This document shows, piece by piece, positions 1 through 5,530 of a stretch of 5,778 nucleotides of DNA. Every line of letters begins with the position of its first letter. Position 1 is the first letter of the stretch. The DNA comes from an uncultured Lachnospiraceae bacterium (lineage in GTDB: Bacteria > Bacillota > Clostridia > Lachnospirales > Lachnospiraceae): positions 1 to 5,778 of the forward strand of contig CACYEU010000143.1 of assembly GCA_902773445.1 (NCBI GenBank). Reading direction: 5' to 3'. The notes beneath the pieces are model-generated. The model saw only the letters and a list, made by a program, of their open reading frames with translations, did not search any database and was not told where the DNA came from. The position numbers and the translations under genes were made by a program.

Positions 1-921
1 ATAGACGATAATATCGCCCTTCTTCGCAGCTCCGCTGACACCGTTGTCGGTAGCGCGTCCGAATCCGAGGATCAGACCGAATACGATCGCTGCAACAGCA
101 ACCAGGAGAACAAGGATCGCCACAAGAATCTTGCGGCCGATATGAGCCTGCTTCTTCTTGGGTTTGACTGTCTTGTCCTCTTCAGCTGTCTTGACTTCCT
201 CGACCGGCGCCGGAGCTTGTGTCTCAGGCTCAGCTGCCTTTGCTTCCTCGACAGGCACCGTGACCGGTGTCTCAGGCTCAACCGCCTTGACTTCCTCGAC
301 CGGAGCCGGGACCGGTGTCTCAGGCTCTGCCGCCTTGACTTCCTCGATCGGAGCCGGGACCGGCATCTCAGGCTCAGCCGCCTTAACTTCCTCGACCGGA
401 GCCGGAGCCGGTGTCTCAGGCTCAACCGCCTTAATTTCCTCGACAGGCGCCGGGACCGGCATCTCAGGCTCTGCTGCTTTGACTTCCTCGACTGAAGCCG
501 GGACCGAAACCACCTCCGGAGCCGGTTCCGCGGCAGTTTCCGGTTCTTCAGGTTTATTGGCCTCGATCATATCTTTCAGCTGTGTCGAGATGCTCTCGAG
601 CTGACCGTACAGTGTTTCTTTCCGGGTCTTAAGATCGTCGACTTCATGCATCAGATCATCGCGTCGGCTTTGGATCTCCTCCGCTTCCTTCAGCGCGTCC
701 TGATGTCCGTCTTGATAAGCTTTCTCCCTCAGTTCACCGGCTTGCTGATGTGCTTCATCCACGATCCGGATCGCTTCAATGCGGGCATCGGCAAGAATCC
801 GGCGCGAACGTTCTTCCTGTTCACGGTCGAAAACCTCAGCCTCATGAAGAGACTGCCTGATGCTCTCGATCTTCCGATTTAATTCTTCAAGAGAAATCCC
901 TGAGTTTTGAATGTCACTCAT
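1..921 (-). CDS. Coiled-coil, Pro/Glu-repeat, single-pass membrane protein (3' end outside window)
   Basis: The frame runs open from an ATG at 921-919 to the window edge, giving 307 residues with no stop. AAGGAG lies 7 nt upstream and the tyrS stop 15 nt upstream. Residues 1-125 are charged and helix-prone, with heptad-like Leu/Ile/Ala spacing. They resemble the coiled coil of DivIVA or ATP-synthase b-type proteins but lack the DivIVA N-terminal membrane-binding motif. Residues 140-251 are seven tandem 16-mers, consensus VPAPVEEVKAAEPETP, net acidic. A basic cluster (KPKKK, 253-257) precedes one hydrophobic helix at about 265-287. With no N-terminal signal peptide, positive-inside logic puts the coiled coil and repeats in the cytoplasm and the C-terminus outside. 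The last visible residues, 294-307, end in KKGDIIVY, which weakly recalls the KxGD segment just after the catalytic serine of S26 signal peptidases. The function is not recognised. The coding frame and topology are well supported; the family is uncertain. Confidence 0.85.
   Translation of the reverse strand, partial: MSDIQNSGISLEELNRKIESIRQSLHEAEVFDREQEERSRRILADARIEAIRIVDEAHQQAGELREKAYQDGHQDALKEAEEIQSRRDDLMHEVDDLKTRKETLYGQLESISTQLKDMIEANKPEEPETAAEPAPEVVSVPASVEEVKAAEPEMPVPAPVEEIKAVEPETPAPAPVEEVKAAEPEMPVPAPIEEVKAAEPETPVPAPVEEVKAVEPETPVTVPVEEAKAAEPETQAPAPVEEVKTAEEDKTVKPKKKQAHIGRKILVAILVLLVAVAAIVFGLILGFGRATDNGVSGAAKKGDIIVY
169..504 (-). repeat. Seven in-frame 48-bp tandem repeats (16-residue Pro/Glu units)
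   Basis: Seven contiguous 48-bp units encode residues 140-251 of the coiled-coil membrane protein. Each unit reads approximately [VA]PAPVEEVKA[AV]EPE[TM]P. Copies 4 and 5 (residues 188-203 and 204-219) differ at only 3 of 48 bases. The outer copies are more diverged: copy 7 loses the PETP end and becomes EEDKT, and copy 6 has VTVP and ETQ. A degenerate lead-in (residues 128-139) is also Glu/Pro rich. Because the period is a multiple of three and the units lack stops in other frames, spurious long open frames appear on both strands here. The Pro-rich acidic composition suggests an extended, disordered or stiff spacer between coiled coil and membrane (inference). Confidence 0.95.
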
Positions 922-928
922 TGATCGG

Positions 929-934
929 CTCCTT
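929..934 (-). promoter_or_regulatory. Ribosome binding site of the coiled-coil gene
   Basis: AAGGAG lies 7 nt before the ATG at 921, in the 15-nt gap after the tyrS stop. It fixes the start of the low-coordinate gene and supports co-transcription with tyrS. Confidence 0.8.
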
Positions 935-936
935 TC

Positions 937-2160
937 CTATTCAGCGATCACTTTGCAGAAGCGCTTTTTGCCGCGCTTCAGAACTTTGCCCTCGCCGGTA
1001 AGACTCTCTCGTGCGATCATCATCCTCGGATCACTGACTTTTTCTCCGTCAAAAGTGACTCCGCCCTGTGTGACGTTACGTCTTGCCTCGCCGTTAGAGG
1101 GGGCGAGATCCGCTTTGACCATCAGCGTCAGGATTCCGATCTCACCGTCCGTAAAGTCATCGTCCGAAAGAACAACTGTCGGCATATCGGCTGCGTTGCC
1201 GGCCGAGAACAATGCTCTTGCGCCTTCCTGAGCTTTCTTCGCCTCTTCCTCGCCGTGAACCATTTCAGTCAGTTCGTAAGCAAGCGTTTCTTTTGCCTTG
1301 TTGATCTCACTGCCCTCAAGCTTTTCGAGTTCTGCGATCTCATCCAGCGGCAGGAATGTCAGCATGCGCAGGCATTTACCGACATCGGCATCGTCGACAT
1401 TGCGCCAGTACTGATAGAATTCAAACGGGCTCGTCTTGTTCGGGTCAAGCCAGACAGCTCCCGAGGCTGTTTTGCCCATCTTCTTGCCTTCTGAATTGAG
1501 AAGAAGCTTGATCGTCATCGCATAGGCGTCCTTGCCGAGTTTGCGGCGGATCAATTCGGTTCCCGCCAGCATATTGCTCCACTGATCATCTCCGCCAAAC
1601 TGCATATTGCAGCCATACTTCCGATAAAGCTCATAGAAGTCATAGGCCTGAAGGATCATATAGTTGAATTCCAGGAACGTCAGGCCTTTTTCCATTCTCT
1701 GCTTATAGCACTCGGCAGCCAGCATACGGTTGACCGAAAAATGCGGACCGACATCCCTGAGCATTTCAAGATAATTCAATTCTTTCAGCCAGTCGCCGTT
1801 GTTGACGATCAATGCTTTTCCGTCCGAAAAATCGATAAAGCGGCTGATCTGTTGCCTGAAGCAGTCGATATTGTGTTCGATCTGCTCTTCCGTCAGCATT
1901 TTGCGCAGATCACTTCTGCCGGACGGATCGCCGATCATACCGGTACCGCCGCCCATCAGGGCGATCGGCTTATTGCCGGCCATCTGCATGCGCTTCATCA
2001 GACACAGCGCCATGAAATGCCCGACATGAAGGCTGTCGGCTGTCGGATCAAAGCCGATATAAAATGTCGCTTTGCCGGCATTGATCAACTCCCGGATCTC
2101 TTTCTCGTCAGTCACCTGGGCCAGCAGTCCGCGTTCAATCAATTCTTCATAAATCTGCAC
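937..2160 (-). CDS. tyrS: Tyrosyl-tRNA synthetase
   Basis: This cytoplasmic class I aminoacyl-tRNA synthetase activates tyrosine with ATP and charges tRNA-Tyr. The protein has 407 residues, close to the usual 400-430. The HIGH-class motif is HVGH (residues 45-48). The KMSKS-class loop is KMGKT (227-231), a variant common in bacterial TyrRS. The tyrosine pocket is recognisable as Tyr34 and a YxxxQxxD set (Tyr167, Gln171, Asp174), which matches the known Bacillus enzyme pattern. An S4 RNA-binding domain fills about 342-407. The start is GTG at 2160-2158, chosen because AGGAGG sits 8 nt upstream and the protein begins at the expected family position. A likely promoter overlaps the end of truA, leaving a leader of only about 35 nt, too short for a T-box. 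The stop is 15 nt before the next start, so the two genes are probably co-transcribed. Identification is very secure. Confidence 0.98.
   Translation of the reverse strand: MQIYEELIERGLLAQVTDEKEIRELINAGKATFYIGFDPTADSLHVGHFMALCLMKRMQMAGNKPIALMGGGTGMIGDPSGRSDLRKMLTEEQIEHNIDCFRQQISRFIDFSDGKALIVNNGDWLKELNYLEMLRDVGPHFSVNRMLAAECYKQRMEKGLTFLEFNYMILQAYDFYELYRKYGCNMQFGGDDQWSNMLAGTELIRRKLGKDAYAMTIKLLLNSEGKKMGKTASGAVWLDPNKTSPFEFYQYWRNVDDADVGKCLRMLTFLPLDEIAELEKLEGSEINKAKETLAYELTEMVHGEEEAKKAQEGARALFSAGNAADMPTVVLSDDDFTDGEIGILTLMVKADLAPSNGEARRNVTQGGVTFDGEKVSDPRMMIARESLTGEGKVLKRGKKRFCKVIAE
958..979 (-). other. Perfect 7-bp inverted repeat inside the 3' end of tyrS
   Basis: GAAGCGC and GCGCTTC are separated by 8 nt. 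In the transcript they could form a 7-bp stem near the tyrS stop, about 37 nt upstream of the next start. No U-tract follows, so it is not an intrinsic terminator. It also encodes the basic KRGKKRF segment near the TyrRS C-terminus, so it may be coincidental. Confidence 0.3.
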
Positions 2161-2168
2161 GTATCTTT

Positions 2169-2174
2169 CCTCCT
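2169..2174 (-). promoter_or_regulatory. Ribosome binding site deciding the GTG start of tyrS
   Basis: A perfect AGGAGG lies 8 nt before GTG at 2160. It supports the non-ATG start codon. Confidence 0.9.
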
Positions 2175-2200
2175 GATTGTCGTTTTAATCTCTGTTAAGC

Positions 2201-2209
2201 ATTATATCA
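2201..2209 (-). promoter_or_regulatory. Probable extended -10 promoter for tyrS
   Basis: TGATATAAT, a TGn motif joined to a consensus -10, overlaps the truA stop: its first three bases are the TGA stop codon. The expected -35 region is poor; the best is CGGACT at 2223-2228 with a 16-bp spacer and only the GAC core matching TTGACA. Transcription would start near 2194, leaving about 35 nt of leader. The same 9-mer precedes ecfA1. Confidence 0.55.
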
Positions 2210-2950
2210 TAAATCATAGTCAAGTCCGATCAAAAACAGTCCGTGCGGCGGAGCTGTCGCTCCGGCCATCGTTCTGTCCCGGGCTTCAAGGATCTCCGTT
2301 ACATGATCGGGTCCGTAGAATCCTCTTCCGACACGGATCAGTGTTCCGACCATGATCCGGACCATATGCATCAGGAACCCGGTCCCTTCAACATGAAATG
2401 TCAGCGCATCTTGATCTTTCGCGATATCGAATGCCGTGACTTCCCGCACTGTGGTCTTGACTCCGGTCCGCGGACAGCAGAATGATTTGAAATCGTGTTT
2501 CCCGGTCAGGATCGCTGCTCCCTCCCTCATTGCGCCGATATCAAGCTGATATGATACATACCAGTTCGTACGGCGCAGCGTCGGAATCACATCTGATGTA
2601 TTCTGCACATAGTATTCATAAGTTTTCAGACACTCACCGTAGCGCGGATGAAAATCACCGGGCACTTCGCGTGAGGCACGTATCCTGATATCGGGCGGCA
2701 GACATGTGTTGAGCGCTTTCGCGAACACGTCTGCATCGATTCCGAGTTCCGTATCGAATACCGCAGCATTGCCGAGCGCGTGAACTCCGGCATCGGTCCT
2801 GCTGGCGCCGATGATCGGCGTTGATCGCCCGTTCACCTTGTCAACGGCCTTTTGCAAAACCTCTTCGATGCTCACACCGTTAGTCTGTCGCTGCCAGCCG
2901 CAGTAGTCGGTTCCGTCATAAGCGACGGTCAGCATGATCCTACGTGTCAT
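2207..2950 (-). CDS. truA: tRNA pseudouridine synthase A
   Basis: TruA converts uridines at positions 38-40 of the tRNA anticodon arm to pseudouridine. From the ATG at 2950-2948 the protein has 247 residues, within the usual range. The N-terminus shows the family signature LTVAYDGTDYCGWQRQ (residues 7-22). The catalytic aspartate is Asp53 in ASRTDAGVHA (49-58), equivalent to Asp60 of the E. coli enzyme. An in-frame TTG at 2995 would add 15 residues (including two cysteines) absent from typical TruA and would overlap ecfT by 44 nt, so it was rejected. The chosen ATG lies 1 nt after the ecfT TGA (TGATATG). No strong Shine-Dalgarno is visible, so translational coupling to ecfT is likely. The position directly after ecfT is a widespread Firmicutes arrangement. 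Identification is secure; the start is slightly less so. Confidence 0.96.
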   Translation of the reverse strand: MTRRIMLTVAYDGTDYCGWQRQTNGVSIEEVLQKAVDKVNGRSTPIIGASRTDAGVHALGNAAVFDTELGIDADVFAKALNTCLPPDIRIRASREVPGDFHPRYGECLKTYEYYVQNTSDVIPTLRRTNWYVSYQLDIGAMREGAAILTGKHDFKSFCCPRTGVKTTVREVTAFDIAKDQDALTFHVEGTGFLMHMVRIMVGTLIRVGRGFYGPDHVTEILEARDRTMAGATAPPHGLFLIGLDYDL

Positions 2951-2951
2951 A

Positions 2952-3776
2952 TCAGAATACCCACAAATGCAGCGGAAAATACTTCCCACCGACAAATGAA
3001 GCGACCATATAGATGATCAGAATCGCATAAGCAATATAATCTCTGCGCTGATATCTGAGCGGTTTCATCCGTGTGCGCCCGTCTCCGCCATGATAGCATC
3101 GCGCTTCCATCGCGAGAGCCAGATCGTTGGCGCGTCTGAAAGCAGATACGAACAGCGGCACCAGGATCGGCACCATTGCCTTCACTCTGTGAATAATATT
3201 GCCGTTCTCAAAATCAGCTCCTCGCGCAAGCTGTGCCTTCATGATCTTGTCGGTCTCTTCAAGCAGAATCGGGATAAATCTCAGAGCAATACTCATCATC
3301 ATGGCGATCTCATGGACCGGCACATGAAGCTTTGTCAGAGGCTTCAGAAGCGCTTCAATACCGTCCGTCAGCGCAGTCGGCGTCGTTGTCAGTGTCATGA
3401 TCGATGAACCGATGATCAGATAAATCAGACGGATCGCCAGATAAAACGTTGTCGCGACACCCTCTTCCGTGATCGTCAGTTTCCAGATGCGGATCAATAC
3501 ATTTCCGCCCTTCAGCATGAACAGATTCAGCACAGCGGTCACGATCAGGAGGATCACAATTGCCTTTAATCCTCTGATTACGAATCTGAACGGGACCTTG
3601 GATGATTTGATCACCGCAAACAGCCAGATCGTCGCAAGAATATACGTCGTCAGGCTTCTGGTCAGAAACAGCGAAATCAGAAACAGCAGCGTGCCGACCA
3701 GCTTAACGCGCGGGTCAAGCTGATGCACCTGGCTTTTCGCTTTATAGTATTGTCCGATCGTAATGTCTCTGATCAT
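2952..3776 (-). CDS. ecfT: Energy-coupling factor transporter transmembrane protein EcfT
   Basis: EcfT is the integral membrane coupling subunit that joins the EcfA1/EcfA2 ATPases to interchangeable substrate-binding S components for vitamin or metal uptake. The protein has 274 residues. An N-terminal HQLDPRVKL segment (18-26) is typical of the family. Hydrophobic helices lie at about 26-56, 65-88, 107-130 and 245-263. The conserved RFIPIL segment is at 166-171. The two cytoplasmic X-Arg-X coupling motifs that dock into the ATPases are ARG (184-186) and ARC (225-227), the second followed by YHGG. The start ATG overlaps the ecfA2 TGA in an ATGA arrangement (4 nt) with only weak Shine-Dalgarno material, which implies coupled translation. 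No S component lies in the window, so this looks like a shared (group II) module. Identification is secure. Confidence 0.96.
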   Translation of the reverse strand: MIRDITIGQYYKAKSQVHQLDPRVKLVGTLLFLISLFLTRSLTTYILATIWLFAVIKSSKVPFRFVIRGLKAIVILLIVTAVLNLFMLKGGNVLIRIWKLTITEEGVATTFYLAIRLIYLIIGSSIMTLTTTPTALTDGIEALLKPLTKLHVPVHEIAMMMSIALRFIPILLEETDKIMKAQLARGADFENGNIIHRVKAMVPILVPLFVSAFRRANDLALAMEARCYHGGDGRTRMKPLRYQRRDYIAYAILIIYMVASFVGGKYFPLHLWVF

Positions 3777-4633
3777 ATGTTTCTTTTCTCAAGTGCCTCT
3801 GCGATCGAGGATACTGCCTCATCGACCGTCAGCACAGTATTGTCTTCAAGCGCAAGTCCGCGTTCCTTTAAAACCTGTGTCAGATACGTAACCTGCGGTA
3901 CAAACAGCCCTATCTCGTTCATCTGCGCGGTCTTTGCGAAAACCTCCCGCGGCGTGCCGTCCATGAGCAGTTTTCCTTTATTCATGACAAGAAGGCGGTC
4001 GACGCAGCGTGCGACGTCCTCCATACTGTGCGAGACAAGAATGACTGTCATGTTCAGACGATCGCGAAGATCGCTGATAACATTCAAAAATTCCTCCCGC
4101 CCTTCCGGGTCAAGACCTGCTGCCGGTTCATCAAGGATCAGGACCTTCGGGCGCATGGCAAGTACGCCCGCGATTGCAACACGTCTCTTCTGTCCGCCTG
4201 ACAGATCAAACGGGGACTTCAGGTAAACACTCTCATCGAGTCCGACGAGTCCGAGCGCTTCCTTCGCGCGCACCTCAGCTTCACCGATGTCCAGCCCCTG
4301 ATTCTTCGGACCGTAGCAGACATCAGCGAGTACTGTTGTTTCGAACAGCTGATGCTCAGGATACTGAAAGACAAGACCCACTTCAAACCGGAGCTGCCTC
4401 AGATCATAGCGATCTCTGTATATTGACTCTCCGCCGTACTTCAAATCGCCTTTCGTCGCTTTCAGAAGGCCGTTCAGGTGCTGAATCAGCGTTGATTTGC
4501 CCGAGCCGGTCTGTCCGATCAGGCCGACAAACTCACCTTCTTCGATCACAAACGAGATGTCCTCGACCGTGTAATCTTCAGGATGGTCTTTATCGTATGC
4601 GTAATAAAGATGTGAGAGTTCTATTTTCGGCAT
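3773..4633 (-). CDS. ecfA2: Energy-coupling factor transporter ATP-binding protein EcfA2
   Basis: This is the second ABC ATPase of the ECF transporter, working as a heterodimer with EcfA1 on the cytoplasmic face of EcfT. The protein has 286 residues. Walker A is GQTGSGKST (40-48); the Q-loop glutamine is Gln90 in FQYPEHQLFE (89-98), a wording characteristic of EcfA2; the signature is LSGGQ (144-148); Walker B is VLILDEP (164-170) with catalytic Glu169; the switch histidine is His202. All ATPase residues are present, so it should be active. The ATG at 4633 overlaps the end of ecfA1 by 13 nt. The nearest Shine-Dalgarno-like stretch, GGAGGAG at 4648-4654, is 14 nt away, rather distant, so coupling to ecfA1 translation is likely. 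The C-terminal part (about 225-286) is the usual EcfA extension. Confidence 0.97.
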   Translation of the reverse strand: MPKIELSHLYYAYDKDHPEDYTVEDISFVIEEGEFVGLIGQTGSGKSTLIQHLNGLLKATKGDLKYGGESIYRDRYDLRQLRFEVGLVFQYPEHQLFETTVLADVCYGPKNQGLDIGEAEVRAKEALGLVGLDESVYLKSPFDLSGGQKRRVAIAGVLAMRPKVLILDEPAAGLDPEGREEFLNVISDLRDRLNMTVILVSHSMEDVARCVDRLLVMNKGKLLMDGTPREVFAKTAQMNEIGLFVPQVTYLTQVLKERGLALEDNTVLTVDEAVSSIAEALEKRNI

Positions 4634-5460
4634 AATGCGTCAGCCAGCTCCTCCGTTGTCAGTATACTTCTGTCAAGATCGATGCCGCGGCGGATCAGGC
4701 CGTCCACGACCTCAACGATCTGCGGCGGTGTCAGCCCGTATTGTCTGATCGTATCGACATCCGAAAAGATCTCGACAGGGCTTCCGCTCATTACAACATT
4801 TCCGTGGTCCATCACATAGATCAGGTCCGCTTCAACGGCCTCTTCCATGTAGTGAGTGATCAGCACGACCGTCAGCCCCTGGGTAAGCAGGTCCTGGATC
4901 GACTGCATGACTTCCCGTCTGCCGCCCGGATCAAGCATCGCGGTCGGTTCATCCATGATCACACATTTCGGTTCCATCGCCAGTATTCCGGCGATCGATA
5001 ACCGCTGCTTCTGCCCTCCGGACAGTGTGTTCGGAGAATCATAACGGAAAGGTTCAAGTCCCATTCGGCTGAGACAATGATTGACCCTCTTCCATATCTC
5101 CTGCGTCGGAACGCCGATATTTTCCGGACCGAATCCGACGTCCTCCTCGACGACAGTGCCGACGATCTGATTGTCAGGATTCTGAAAGACCATGCCGGCG
5201 TTCTGACGGATCTCCCAGATCTCATCAGCGTCTTTTGTATCTTTTCCGTCGACCCAGACAGTGCCTTCGCTCGGCAAAAGCAGCGCGTTCATATGCTTTG
5301 CAAGTGTGGATTTACCGGATCCGTTGCGTCCGAGAACAGCGACAAACTGACCCTGACCGATATTGAGATCGACCCCTTTAAGCGCACGGACCATCCCACC
5401 CGGATTGCCGTCCGAGTCATATGTCTGATAATCGTATGCCAGCGATTCAGTCCTGATCAA
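4621..5460 (-). CDS. ecfA1: Energy-coupling factor transporter ATP-binding protein EcfA1
   Basis: This is the first ABC ATPase of the ECF module, hydrolysing ATP to power uptake through EcfT and an S component. The protein has 279 residues. Walker A is GRNGSGKST (44-52); the Q-loop is Gln93 in FQNPDNQIVG (92-101), typical of EcfA1; the signature is LSGGQ (146-150); Walker B is CVIMDEP (166-172) with Glu171; the switch histidine is His203 followed by YMEEA. A Gly/Asp-rich stretch (about 13-23) precedes the first core strand, as I recall for clostridial EcfA1 proteins. The start is TTG at 5460-5458: AAGGAG lies 9 nt upstream, and an in-frame TAA sits two codons before it, so no longer start is possible. 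A likely promoter overlaps the end of the upstream gene. The frame overlaps ecfA2 by 13 nt. Identification is secure. Confidence 0.97.
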   Translation of the reverse strand: MIRTESLAYDYQTYDSDGNPGGMVRALKGVDLNIGQGQFVAVLGRNGSGKSTLAKHMNALLLPSEGTVWVDGKDTKDADEIWEIRQNAGMVFQNPDNQIVGTVVEEDVGFGPENIGVPTQEIWKRVNHCLSRMGLEPFRYDSPNTLSGGQKQRLSIAGILAMEPKCVIMDEPTAMLDPGGRREVMQSIQDLLTQGLTVVLITHYMEEAVEADLIYVMDHGNVVMSGSPVEIFSDVDTIRQYGLTPPQIVEVVDGLIRRGIDLDRSILTTEELADALCRK

Positions 5461-5469
5461 CGGTTATGT

Positions 5470-5475
5470 CTCCTT
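5470..5475 (-). promoter_or_regulatory. Ribosome binding site deciding the TTG start of ecfA1
   Basis: AAGGAG lies 9 nt before TTG at 5460. Together with the in-frame TAA just upstream, it fixes a TTG start codon. Confidence 0.85.
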
Positions 5476-5500
5476 CCCTTAGCAAAACACAGCAAAAATC

Positions 5501-5530
5501 ATTATATCATCAAGATGTTCTCTAAGTCGA
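5501..5530 (-). promoter_or_regulatory. Probable promoter of the ecfA1-ecfA2-ecfT-truA unit
   Basis: An extended -10 TGATATAAT occupies 5501-5509 and contains the TAA stop of the upstream gene. A -35-like TCGACT (4 of 6 matches to TTGACA) lies at 5525-5530 with an 18-bp spacer. Transcription would begin near 5494, leaving about 34 nt before the TTG start, which is too short for a riboswitch. The gap holds no terminator-like hairpin, so read-through from upstream also remains possible. Confidence 0.55.

Noticed and set aside
72..425. Minus-strand open frame with an Arg/Ser/Leu-rich repetitive product
   Set aside because: It is an out-of-frame reading of the same repeats. The true frame begins at 921 with a good ribosome binding site and encodes a coherent coiled coil, repeat and membrane helix.
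158..604. Long plus-strand open frame of Gly/Ala/Ser/Thr-rich composition
   Set aside because: It is antisense to the 48-bp repeat array. Stop-free units with a period divisible by three keep several frames open. It has no ribosome binding site, and its low-complexity product mirrors the repeat.
958..979. Intrinsic terminator at the tyrS end
   Set aside because: The stem is inside the tyrS coding region and is not followed by a run of T on the transcribed strand.
1741..2355. Plus-strand open frame of 204 codons spanning the tyrS start and truA end
   Set aside because: It runs antisense across two securely identified genes and their intergenic gap, without a ribosome binding site or recognisable protein.
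2951..2995. Longer truA starting at TTG 2995
   Set aside because: It would add 15 atypical residues, overlap ecfT by 44 nt and lacks a Shine-Dalgarno. The ATG at 2950 gives the normal TruA N-terminus.
5461..5501. Riboswitch (for example vitamin-sensing) upstream of ecfA1
   Set aside because: The gap is only 41 nt, with no recognisable fold or hairpin. A riboswitch aptamer would not fit.
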